From Bacteroidota bacterium (GTDB lineage: Bacteria > Bacteroidota > Bacteroidia > Chitinophagales > BACL12), in NCBI GenBank assembly GCA_029571985.1, contig JAKQVC010000049.1, positions 52,729-116,728 on the forward strand: a stretch of 64,000 nt of DNA, read 5' to 3'. Each line of letters begins with the position of its first letter. Position 1 is the stretch's first letter. The notes below the pieces were generated by a model that was not told where the DNA came from, did not search any database, and worked only from the letters and a program-made list of their open reading frames with translations. Shown here in pieces: positions 33,652 through 42,096 of the stretch. The position numbers were made by a program, and so were the translations under genes.

Positions 33652-35448
33652 TTATTGTACTACGATTTGCCTGATGAGTTGTCCATCGCTTGCACGTAAA
33701 TGGAGCTGATAAATTCCGGGTACCACATTACCTAAATCCAGATAGGTGCGTATCTGACCACCTGCATGTTGTATTGTAGTGGAATACACGATTTCACCTA
33801 ACATATTGGTTACCTGATATTCAATGGCCTGTGCAGTCGCTAAGGTGTACAAACAGCTAAACGTACCGGTATTTGGATTTGGCTGAACAGTCAGACTTTG
33901 AATGCTCGTTAACGTGATAGACTGGAAAACAAATTCTATTTCTACAGAAAATGCTACGCATGGTCCGTTAATCGCAGCCACCTGATATGTGCCTTCCAAC
34001 GCAGGTGTATAGGTAGTTGACGTAGCGCCTGGAATAGCGCTGCCTTCATAATACCATTGAACATCCCAGGTAGAAGAAGTTGTTAAGGTTGTGCCTGCAA
34101 TTACCAAAATATTCGGAGCTGTTGGTTGTTCATACATTTCAATGGCTGTTTCGGAAGAAGTAGCAGAGCAACCACCTGCACCTGTAGCCGTTAAAAAGTA
34201 GGTGCCACTTGTGAAAATATCAATTGACGCGCCATCTTCTCCGGGAATCGGACTTCCATCTACATGCCATTGGTAATCAATACCGGCAACCGCATCAGTA
34301 CTTAATATAACACTGTCGCCACTACAAAAAACAGTTTCACCTGTTACCGTAATTACAGGTGTGGCTACTCCAGGATAAACAGTAATGGTGTCGTAAAAGG
34401 TATAGGAAATAATAGGATGCGTAATGCTGATTTCTAACTGGTGACTGCCTGATGTCAATACGGTGGTACCTACATCATCTCCTCCAAACATAAAATTACC
34501 GCAATTGTCATCGCTACCGGCTAAACCACCATCATCATCTTTCATTTGCATGGTGTATGTGGCTCCGGGATCAAGTGGTACACCTAAACTAAATGTTACA
34601 GGTGGATATGTGTCGGCAAAACCGGGTTCGGTATTGATACCCAATGCATCACAACGAATATATAAATCTGGTTTTTCAGTTTCAACCAAACCGGTGCATC
34701 CAAATATCGTGCAATCATCACAACCGGATGCCAATGCAGTTGCGTAGGCTAAGGTGTAACCAAAGGTGTCGATGGTTACCGTATGTGTGATTACATAATC
34801 AGTAGGCAATCCACCAACAGCTGTATACGTTTGTGATGGTGGAAATTCATTTGTGCTGGTGCTGCCATTTCCAAAATCCCATGTATAGGTAAACCCTGGG
34901 TCACCAAAACTATGCATGCTTGTTTCAAAATCAACGGATACCGGCTCGCAACCAAAGGTCTCGGTTGCAATGATACCACCTCCTGCATCTACCGCTGGCA
35001 GTACTTCAAGAAATAATGAATATTCTGCAGCCTGATCGCCACCCGGATATTCTAAAGTTGCAATTAAAGGCACAACTACTTCATACCATCCGGGTACTAA
35101 AGGAGTGCCACACACGCGTGCACAACCATATAAGCTAACATCCGGGTCGTAATTAACAGGCAAATCGCCAATATTGGTGCTTACCGACATCCCATAAGGC
35201 ATGCCAACTGGCTCCATGATGTAATAATTCAAGAATTCTAAAGTGCCTACCACATCGACAGTAGTATCTTCCTGCATCACAAAGGTGATATCTGCCTCAT
35301 AAAACTCCCCTGCAGTTGCCGGTGGCAGTGTATCGGGATATACACCCGCGCTTATATAAGCATAATCGATAGTACACATACTGCAGGCTTGTGTGTAAGC
35401 CTGTTCCGAAATGAGCATTAATGCCAAGCTGAAAACAATCGTGCGCAT
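33652..35448 (-). CDS. T9SS cargo protein with PKD and Ig-like domains, type A sorting domain
   Basis: I use the ATG at 35448 (598 residues); an upstream ATG adds a basic 16-residue tail in front of the signal peptide. Signal peptide 1-20 (ending 'AYTQA'). The early region has several cysteines ('CSMCTIDYA'), then a PKD domain ('YTWDFGNGSTSTN', about residues 190-250), an Ig-like segment with 'YQWHVDGSPIPG', and a C-terminal type A T9SS signal ('SLTVQPNPNTGTF' ... 'GIYQLHLRASDGQLIRQIVV'). It is secreted and displayed at the cell surface by T9SS, probably as an adhesin or structural protein. No catalytic domain is seen. Confidence 0.85.
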   Translation of the reverse strand: MRTIVFSLALMLISEQAYTQACSMCTIDYAYISAGVYPDTLPPATAGEFYEADITFVMQEDTTVDVVGTLEFLNYYIMEPVGMPYGMSVSTNIGDLPVNYDPDVSLYGCARVCGTPLVPGWYEVVVPLIATLEYPGGDQAAEYSLFLEVLPAVDAGGGIIATETFGCEPVSVDFETSMHSFGDPGFTYTWDFGNGSTSTNEFPPSQTYTAVGGLPTDYVITHTVTIDTFGYTLAYATALASGCDDCTIFGCTGLVETEKPDLYIRCDALGINTEPGFADTYPPVTFSLGVPLDPGATYTMQMKDDDGGLAGSDDNCGNFMFGGDDVGTTVLTSGSHQLEISITHPIISYTFYDTITVYPGVATPVITVTGETVFCSGDSVILSTDAVAGIDYQWHVDGSPIPGEDGASIDIFTSGTYFLTATGAGGCSATSSETAIEMYEQPTAPNILVIAGTTLTTSSTWDVQWYYEGSAIPGATSTTYTPALEGTYQVAAINGPCVAFSVEIEFVFQSITLTSIQSLTVQPNPNTGTFSCLYTLATAQAIEYQVTNMLGEIVYSTTIQHAGGQIRTYLDLGNVVPGIYQLHLRASDGQLIRQIVVQ

Positions 35449-35797
35449 AATAATTGGGTTGATTCGCCGCCTGAAATTACAAAATACTGTTAACATGGCG
35501 ATAACATGAGCTTATTTGGCTTTTTCCACACCCATATGCGTTTAAACGAATTGTTACCTCTATTGTAAACACGTTTTTTGTGCCGGACAAACAGGAGCAA
35601 TACAAGCAACTGATTTCCACAATCTGTGATAGGCGTACGTCGAAATTAATAGGCATGTGGGTTTTAAAATCAATTTACCCTGTGGTAATATGTCCGTCAA
35701 TTGTCAACCTGTTCTTTGATGTTAAGGTAATGAAATCACTAGCTTAATTTATGGCGCAGTTGATGATGCGCTAATATACGGATGCCAATTTTGCATC
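35449..35797. other. Intergenic region between the T9SS cargo and metallophosphoesterase genes
   Basis: A 349-bp divergent spacer, AT-rich and without a convincing open reading frame or RNA structure. A near-match to the -7 element (CAATTTTG, 35786-35793) lies 4 bp before the phosphoesterase ATG. A 10-bp palindrome CGTTTAAACG is visible near 35539. Otherwise I see nothing in it. Confidence 0.4.
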
Positions 35798-36736
35798 ATG
35801 AAAAGAAGAGACCTGATACGAAGCATGTTATCACTGGGCGCAATTGGTCTTACCCAAAAATCATTTGGCAGCCCGGCTGTGATGGCCCCTTTGCAAGCTC
35901 AACCAAACAGAGCACTCCGCATTGCGCATCTTACTGATATACATATCAGCGATCAGAAAGAAGCACTCCTGGGACTCGAGCGATGCTTATCTGATGTACA
36001 AAACCTGCAGGATAAGCCAGATGTAATTTTTATTGGTGGCGATACTATTGAGGATGGATTATACAAATCAAAATCCATGGTGAAAAGGCAATGGGATGCA
36101 TGGCGAAGTATTGTGCAAGATTGTAATGAGTTGCCGCTGCAATACTGTTTGGGCAATCATGATATATGGGGACTCTATAATCCCGCAAAAAGTGCATCGT
36201 ATGGTAAAAACTATGCCATGGAAATGATGCACATCGATTCCGTTTATCACAGCTTTGATATGGGTGGCTGGCATTTTATTGTTTTGGATAGTACACAAAA
36301 AAAGAAAAACGGACTCTGGTATACTGCAAAACTGGATGAAGCTCAAATGGACTGGCTTAAGTGCGATCTGGCGAATGTGCCTGCACATGTGCCCATCATG
36401 GTGATGTCGCATATTCCCATATTATGTGCCAATGTATTTATGGATGATATGGATGTGAAATTTGGAAAATTCTCCATTCCGGGTTCATGGATGCATACGG
36501 ATGTGCAGGAAATTATTCACTTGTTTGGACAATATCCGAATGTTAAAGTTTGCATCAGCGGACATATACATATGGCAGATGCGGTGCAGTATAATGGCAT
36601 ATCCTTCTATTGCAATGGCGCTGTTTGCGGCGATTGGTGGAGAAGCAATCTATACAAAGGAACACACGCAGGTTTTGCTGTGCTTGATTTGTTTGATGAT
36701 GGCTCTCATAAACATCAATACATCACTTACGAATAG
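35798..36736 (+). CDS. Calcineurin-like metallophosphoesterase, probable Tat substrate
   Basis: A 312-residue protein with a twin-arginine N-terminus (MKRRDLIRSMLSLGAIGL). Metal-binding motifs in order: 'HLTDIHISD', 'GGDTIEDG', 'LGNHDIWG', 'VMSHIPI', and 'SGHIHMAD'. These define the purple-acid/calcineurin-like phosphoesterase family, related to CpdA-like enzymes but exported. It would act in the periplasm on phosphomonoesters or diesters; the substrate is unknown. It is monocistronic in a divergent position. Confidence 0.88.
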   Translation: MKRRDLIRSMLSLGAIGLTQKSFGSPAVMAPLQAQPNRALRIAHLTDIHISDQKEALLGLERCLSDVQNLQDKPDVIFIGGDTIEDGLYKSKSMVKRQWDAWRSIVQDCNELPLQYCLGNHDIWGLYNPAKSASYGKNYAMEMMHIDSVYHSFDMGGWHFIVLDSTQKKKNGLWYTAKLDEAQMDWLKCDLANVPAHVPIMVMSHIPILCANVFMDDMDVKFGKFSIPGSWMHTDVQEIIHLFGQYPNVKVCISGHIHMADAVQYNGISFYCNGAVCGDWWRSNLYKGTHAGFAVLDLFDDGSHKHQYITYE

Positions 36737-36812
36737 GTTAACAAATACTTTACGTAAACTTTAAGAGCCTGCCACAGATAACCCATTTAGTTGATGTAGC
36801 TTTAACCACATC

Positions 36813-37226
36813 ATGCATCATGATTTTACTGAGCACACTACTTCCTTTGCAGACTTGTTTGAATCAAGATTAGCACAAGTTGAAACTGCGCTGGAAAATG
36901 GCGACTACGAGGCTGTTTTAAAATATGGTCTTTCTTATTTGGAAGCCTTGCCCTCTGCACCTGACTATCCTTCCGGTCAAACATCTTTACACCAGCATTT
37001 TCGCGTATTTGCCCAGAGTATGATGCAAAATAATCACGATTATGCTTCTGTTTCTGCTTTGCTGCGTGCCAAAGATTTATTCGCAGATTATCTCGGTGGT
37101 TTTTTTGTTGCTATGGATAAAAAGGGTGTCATTATTCCGGCACCTTCAGCAACCAAAGAGGATGCAGAATCTGTTTGGTACCTATGCAAAGCGATGCATG
37201 TATTGGCTTTAACGCACTTAAAATAA
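36813..37226 (+). CDS. Hypothetical protein
   Basis: A 137-residue soluble protein, mainly helical by composition ('FADLFESRLAQVETALENGDYEAVLKYGLSYLEAL'), with no signal peptide or membrane segment. The repeated helix spacing is reminiscent of a TPR-like or four-helix protein, but I do not recognise a family. It stops 4 bp before the end of the convergent gliding-type gene. Confidence 0.65.
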   Translation: MHHDFTEHTTSFADLFESRLAQVETALENGDYEAVLKYGLSYLEALPSAPDYPSGQTSLHQHFRVFAQSMMQNNHDYASVSALLRAKDLFADYLGGFFVAMDKKGVIIPAPSATKEDAESVWYLCKAMHVLALTHLK

Positions 37227-37230
37227 GGGC

Positions 37231-40200
37231 CTACCGCACAAGTGTAAAATTACCCTGCTTGCTGTAATGCACACCGTCTTCGCCGTTTCCACTTACCACA
37301 TACACATATACATCCAGCTCCTGTTCAACTCCATTGTAATATCCATCCCAGCCTTTGGTAGTGTCGCTGGTTTCAAAAATTAATTCACCCCAGCGATTAT
37401 AGATACGGAATTCATAATTTAACAATCCGTAATTTAAAGGAATAAATACATCATTTACACCATCATTATTCGGTGAAAAGGCATTCGGTACTTCGAGAAT
37501 GCTTATGGAATAAATAATCACCGAATCACACAATTTGTCGATGCAGCCATCTGCATTCGTTACGGTCTGACAAACATAATAAGTGCCGGTTTCGGCATAA
37601 AGATGATAAGGGTTTTCTTCGGTAGAAGTAAATCCATCACCAAATTCCCATAACCAGGAAACCGCATCCGAACTGGCATCTGTAAAAAAGACAGGACTGA
37701 AAACACTGGCCGGATTAGGACCATATGTGTATCCTGCAGTTGGATAATCAAACACGGTTATGGTTGCTGTTGTTGTATCATTAAACGTACATAATCCATC
37801 TGCATTTGCGATTAACGTAACGGTATACACGCCAGGTTCTGAATAGGTATGCGTTGGATTTTCGGTTATGGAATTAGAACCATCTCCAAAATCCCAATCA
37901 TAGGAAATGGCATTCTCACTTAAGTTGGTAAATTCTACTTCAACCGGATAACAACCACTTGTCGGGTCGGGAATGAAACTGGCATTTGTTGGCGGAGCAG
38001 CAAGTGCAAATTTAAAGACACCTAAATTACAGTTCGATGAATTGTTTGTATTGCTGTATGCGCCTTCTGTAGTCGGGAAATTATCAGAGCCACCACATCC
38101 TGCACAAACTGCCTGATATACAACGCCTGATTTATCAAATCGGCTGGTGCCACCATCCACATGCTCTATATTAAATTCACCCCCAAAATACGTGGCATAT
38201 TCCAGGGTAGCTAAATCTTCTCCAAAAACAATCAGGTAAAATTCATTGCCATCAGTAGTTGGTTGAAATGCATCTGGTGTTAATGGCATACCGGTAACAT
38301 TTCCTGCATCAGGATTCACACCAAGATTTACACTGCCTCCCCAACCACACACATACACTTTATCGCAATTGTCAACCAGAAAAGCAGTTTGCGTAATATT
38401 TACTTTGTTAACGCCATTACCAAAAACAGTAGATAAAGAAATCGTGGTAAGTGCACTGTCTAATTTCGTGATATATTGTGCACTTCCGGGATTGTTGTAA
38501 ACCGTTCCAATTACAGGATAAGCGCCGCGTGTTTGCCCGGTTATGTAAATATTATTTTCTTCGTCAACCTCAGTCAGAAAGGTTTGATCATATTGATTGG
38601 TGCCAATGTAAGTGCTCGCAATAATGGAAGTGGCATCTTCAGATATTACCATTAAAAATCCATCTGTAGTACCGCCGTTATAATCTTCATGCAAAGCGCC
38701 TGGTGTAGTATTTAAATTTGTACTGGCTGTGCCTCCACAAACAATGAAAGTGTTATGCAGCATTTCCTTAATGCTATAGGCGCCGTCGTCAGCACTTCCA
38801 CCAACAAAAGTTGACCAAATAACATCTGACAGATCAGGATTGAATTTGGTGAGAAATCCATCCTGCTCGCCGGCAATCGTCGGTTGAAAAACACCTCCCG
38901 TTACCGGTAAATTAGGCGAACGCGTTACACCTGCAATATAAATATTACCATCTTCATCAATATTGACTTCTCCTCGCGCATGATCGCCGTAATTATATAA
39001 TAAAACGCCTGTGTTTAATGCATCATTGCTGGTGCCACCAAAATAAGTGGAACCGATCAATGAACTCCCGTCAATCGAGAACTTTGTAATAACAGCATCG
39101 CTGCCGGAACTAAAATCTAATACACCATCTATTAAAATGCTTGAGCCTCCGTTAAAGGTGCCATCATAACAACCCGTAACAGTAGGGTAGTTCGCTGAGC
39201 CCGTTGAACCAAAAACAATTAATTCGTTGTTTTCATCCACAATGAGTGAATAGGGTAAATCTTCAGAAGAACCACCTAAATACGTACTGTAAATTAAGTC
39301 ACTTCCAGATTCATTAAATTTGGAAATGCTGATATCAGCGCTAAAAGGTCCTCCTGGGGTGTACGTTTCAGAAAATGCACCCAAGGTTACCGGATATCCA
39401 TCATCAAAAGCAATACCGCCTCCGTATAAATTTCCATCGTCATCATATGTAGCAGTATATCCCCAATTATCGGCAGAACTTCCCGTATACGATGCGAAAA
39501 TTAATGTGGCAGGGTCAATAATTAATGCGGCATCTGTTGCGTATCCATCCGGAAATGCAAATTGAATGGTATTTCCTTTTAAGGTGTAAACACATTTCAC
39601 AAATACCTGCACGCCCTGAATATATTGCCAGGCAACAGGTGATTGCTCAACAATGGTATTTACATTGGTAGTCAGAATAAGATTGCCGTCGGTTACCTGG
39701 ATATCGGATAAACCATCATACTGCATTTCAATGAGTCCAGGATTTGCACCCGCAGCAATTTCGAAATCATATTTAAGTGAGGTGCTCTTACTATACACAA
39801 CCATATCAATTCCCGGATACATATTGGAATAGCGCACACCGTAATAAGAAGGAACATGTCCCTTCCACCGCGCTTCGTCATCTCCTAAAAAATAGTTGTA
39901 GTAGTTTTTTCTGCGTGATTCACCTGATACCCGTGCAAATGGATCTGCATGATTGAATTGTACGCGGTAGGCATGTCGTTTCAGGATGAAATTTTCAGGA
40001 CTAACAGTTGGATCCTCATGATGGTAATGCGCCAAATCGCCAATATTGGAAAAGGTATATGTAAAGGCATTCGGCTCCAAAAAAAGTGTGCCGCCAAATA
40101 AACCTACCCGAAATAAAGAGGGCTCATCCCACTGTCCTTGATTTTGGATGAACTGCAAATCGCCTGAGCGCGTTGAGGTTTGCTGTGCCTGTGTGGAAAC

Positions 40201-40242
40201 CGCTAAGGCGATAGGTAAGAGGAGAAGCAAAATTCTTTTCAT
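37231..40242 (-). CDS. Large surface protein with SBBP-like propeller repeats, PKD domains and gliding-motility-type (T9SS type B) C-terminus
   Basis: I use the ATG at 40242 (1003 residues) because it directly precedes a signal peptide ('MKRILLLLLPIALAVSTQAQ'). The open frame extends 76 residues further, into the NUDIX gene. The N-terminal region ('LQFIQNQGQW', 'YYGVRYSNMYPGIDMVVY') is followed by repeats such as 'STYLGGSSEDLPYS', 'STYFGGTSND' and 'STFVGGSADDGAYS', an SBBP/beta-propeller pattern. Two PKD domains ('YDWDFGDGSNS', 'WLWEFGDGFTS') precede the C-terminal domain 'NAFSPNNDGVNDVFIP...YNRWGELIFE', the gliding-motility type used by T9SS. It is likely surface-attached; role in adhesion is inferred. 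Confidence 0.9.
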   Translation of the reverse strand: MKRILLLLLPIALAVSTQAQQTSTRSGDLQFIQNQGQWDEPSLFRVGLFGGTLFLEPNAFTYTFSNIGDLAHYHHEDPTVSPENFILKRHAYRVQFNHADPFARVSGESRRKNYYNYFLGDDEARWKGHVPSYYGVRYSNMYPGIDMVVYSKSTSLKYDFEIAAGANPGLIEMQYDGLSDIQVTDGNLILTTNVNTIVEQSPVAWQYIQGVQVFVKCVYTLKGNTIQFAFPDGYATDAALIIDPATLIFASYTGSSADNWGYTATYDDDGNLYGGGIAFDDGYPVTLGAFSETYTPGGPFSADISISKFNESGSDLIYSTYLGGSSEDLPYSLIVDENNELIVFGSTGSANYPTVTGCYDGTFNGGSSILIDGVLDFSSGSDAVITKFSIDGSSLIGSTYFGGTSNDALNTGVLLYNYGDHARGEVNIDEDGNIYIAGVTRSPNLPVTGGVFQPTIAGEQDGFLTKFNPDLSDVIWSTFVGGSADDGAYSIKEMLHNTFIVCGGTASTNLNTTPGALHEDYNGGTTDGFLMVISEDATSIIASTYIGTNQYDQTFLTEVDEENNIYITGQTRGAYPVIGTVYNNPGSAQYITKLDSALTTISLSTVFGNGVNKVNITQTAFLVDNCDKVYVCGWGGSVNLGVNPDAGNVTGMPLTPDAFQPTTDGNEFYLIVFGEDLATLEYATYFGGEFNIEHVDGGTSRFDKSGVVYQAVCAGCGGSDNFPTTEGAYSNTNNSSNCNLGVFKFALAAPPTNASFIPDPTSGCYPVEVEFTNLSENAISYDWDFGDGSNSITENPTHTYSEPGVYTVTLIANADGLCTFNDTTTATITVFDYPTAGYTYGPNPASVFSPVFFTDASSDAVSWLWEFGDGFTSTEENPYHLYAETGTYYVCQTVTNADGCIDKLCDSVIIYSISILEVPNAFSPNNDGVNDVFIPLNYGLLNYEFRIYNRWGELIFETSDTTKGWDGYYNGVEQELDVYVYVVSGNGEDGVHYSKQGNFTLVR

Positions 40243-40318
40243 GCACAACGGAATTGTCGGTACTAATGTACTACAAATAAATAATCTTTGTATCGTTTTT
40301 ACGTAAACTGACAATCCA

Positions 40319-40948
40319 GTGATAGAGCTTTTTGCCCGTAACCTCACCGAAAGAATCCGCTCCGGTTTGCCCGGAATAGCAGCGCATAGCCGCATGGCTC
40401 CGGTTACGCGGCCCGTTAAAGCGTTTTTGCCCGAAGAATACCCCAATGCCCGTATCGGCTGTGTCCTCATCCTGGTTTTTCCGACTCCTGATGGAATTCA
40501 GGTAGCCCTGATTAAACGCCCTGATTATGACGGAGTCCACAGTGGACAAATCAGCTTTCCGGGCGGAAAATTGGAAGCAGGTGATGCAAGTTTTTATGCG
40601 GCCGCTTTGCGTGAAACCGAAGAAGAAATTGGCGTCCCTCGCACACTCATTAACTATATTGGCGATTTGAGTAAAGTCTATATCCCGCCCAGTAATTTTT
40701 TTGTGCATCCGTTTGTGGGCTATACAACAGAAGTGCCAGCCTTTCATCCAGATATCAGGGAGGTGCAACAGGTTATTCAAATGCCTGTGGACATTTTGCA
40801 GCATCCGGACTGCAAAACGACTATGCGCATTCAAAGAGGTGAGTTAGATTTTGAAGTGCCTTGTTATAGCTTTCAGACACACCGCATTTGGGGTGCAACA
40901 GCCATAATGTTAAGTGAATTGGAACTCCTACTGGCTGATTTGTCGTAA
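40319..40948 (+). CDS. NUDIX hydrolase, CoA pyrophosphatase type
   Basis: A 209-residue protein with a GTG start at 40319. 'LPGIAAHSRMAPVTRP' precedes the Nudix domain, which includes 'FPGGKLEAGDASFYAAALRETEEEIG'. The Nudix box is close to the CoA-diphosphatase group (NudL-like), with an 'HSGQISFPGGK' CoA-specific block before it. It cleaves CoA to 4'-phosphopantetheine and 3',5'-ADP. It ends flush with the convergent polyprenyl synthase gene. Confidence 0.9.
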   Translation: MIELFARNLTERIRSGLPGIAAHSRMAPVTRPVKAFLPEEYPNARIGCVLILVFPTPDGIQVALIKRPDYDGVHSGQISFPGGKLEAGDASFYAAALRETEEEIGVPRTLINYIGDLSKVYIPPSNFFVHPFVGYTTEVPAFHPDIREVQQVIQMPVDILQHPDCKTTMRIQRGELDFEVPCYSFQTHRIWGATAIMLSELELLLADLS

Positions 40949-41923
40949 TTATTTCTCTCTGCTAAATACATTTTCCATTAACCATCGCAAGGCTTCTTTG
41001 CGGGCTTCCGGCACTTGAACGAGATTGAGGGCAACTCGCGCTTCTTCGTAATATCTGGCCATAAATTCATCTGCAATAGATCGAACGTCGTATTTTTCAT
41101 AATAAGTCATAACTGCGGAAACCTTTTCAGCTTCTGGCAATGATTGTGTTGAAAATAATTGATGAATCAACGGTGCATCTTCCTCATCAGCTATAGCCAT
41201 CAGCGTTAGCGTAAGAAATGTTTTTTTATTCTGAATAATGTCGCCTCCGGATTTTTTACCGAAATGCGCAGCGTCTGCATAAGCATCCAATATATCATCT
41301 TGTATCTGAAAACTGATACCTAATTTCAATCCGGCTTCATACAATAATTGTGCGTCTGATGCCGATGCACCTGCAGCACGACTGCCACAGTACAAACAAC
41401 AACCCAGCAAAACACTTGTTTTTTTGGCAATCATCTGCAGGTAATCATCCAGTCCAACCATTTCTCTGCGCTCAAATTCCATATCATCCTGCTGCCCTTC
41501 ACAAACTTCTTTCGCTGTTTGGGTAAACATTCCGAGGATATCAGGTAAAACAGCTGCCGGTGCCTGAGAAATTAATTCGTAAGCCTGAATCAACATGACA
41601 TCTCCCGAAAGAATGGCGGTTGTAGTGTCCCATTGCATATGAACAGTAGGTTTACCTCTTCGCACCGGGGCTTGATCCATGATATCGTCATGCACTAAAG
41701 TGAAATTGTGAAAAACTTCCATCGCGACAGCAATCGGCAAATAGGGCTCAACCCGATCATCAAACAGCTGCGCACCCATTAATGTCAGCATTGGACGAAT
41801 ACGCTTTCCGCTACCCGATAATATATATCTGGCCGGGTCATATAATCCGGCCGGGGTGTCGGGAAATCCCGCGTTGGCAATTCCTTCTTCAATGAGCTGA
41901 GCAATGGTGTTTTTGTCCTGCAT
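40949..41923 (-). CDS. Polyprenyl diphosphate synthase (FPP/GGPP synthase family)
   Basis: I use the ATG at 41923 (MQDKNTIAQLIEEG, 324 residues). A frame open to 41992 would start upstream of the predicted promoter element. The first Asp-rich motif is 'LVHDDIMDQAPVRRGKPTVH' and the second is 'QIQDDILDAYAD'. 'GSGKRIRPML' binds diphosphate. It condenses isopentenyl diphosphate with allylic diphosphates; chain length cannot be read with confidence, though small residues before the first motif ('FHNFTLVHDD') suggest geranylgeranyl or farnesyl products. It may supply the UbiA-family enzyme at 20830. Confidence 0.93.
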   Translation of the reverse strand: MQDKNTIAQLIEEGIANAGFPDTPAGLYDPARYILSGSGKRIRPMLTLMGAQLFDDRVEPYLPIAVAMEVFHNFTLVHDDIMDQAPVRRGKPTVHMQWDTTTAILSGDVMLIQAYELISQAPAAVLPDILGMFTQTAKEVCEGQQDDMEFERREMVGLDDYLQMIAKKTSVLLGCCLYCGSRAAGASASDAQLLYEAGLKLGISFQIQDDILDAYADAAHFGKKSGGDIIQNKKTFLTLTLMAIADEEDAPLIHQLFSTQSLPEAEKVSAVMTYYEKYDVRSIADEFMARYYEEARVALNLVQVPEARKEALRWLMENVFSREK

Positions 41924-41927
41924 CCGG

Positions 41928-41935
41928 CAAAGATA
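41928..41935 (-). promoter_or_regulatory. -7 element of the polyprenyl synthase gene
   Basis: On the minus strand TATCTTTG, perfect TAnnTTTG, only 4 bp before the ATG. The mRNA would have almost no leader. No clear -33 element. Confidence 0.45.
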
Positions 41936-41994
41936 AAGGGTGTTGTGCTTATGAGGTGACGATGTTGCTAACGAAAACCTGCAGGTAACCACAC

Positions 41995-42008
41995 TGATGT
42001 ATACATCA
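41995..42008. promoter_or_regulatory. 14-bp perfect palindrome between polyprenyl synthase and hybrid kinase genes
   Basis: TGATGTATACATCA is its own reverse complement. It lies in the 173-bp divergent spacer, 72 bp from one start codon and 89 bp from the other. The size and symmetry fit a dimeric repressor/activator site, but nothing identifies the protein. Confidence 0.3.
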
Positions 42009-42096
42009 AAATGGCAAACCTGTGATAATGAACTGCCTGATTTTAAGTAAGTTTGAACGCAGGATTAAGCGTATGCTGAAGCCCTAAACTACCCAC

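Noticed and set aside
37231..40470. Longer frame of the gliding-type protein, 1079 residues
   Set aside because: The extra 76 residues overlap the NUDIX gene and place non-hydrophobic sequence before a clear signal peptide starting at 40242.
40271..40834. Minus-strand 187-residue open frame opposite the NUDIX gene
   Set aside because: It is antisense to a well-conserved NUDIX domain, with no recognisable motif and no promoter.
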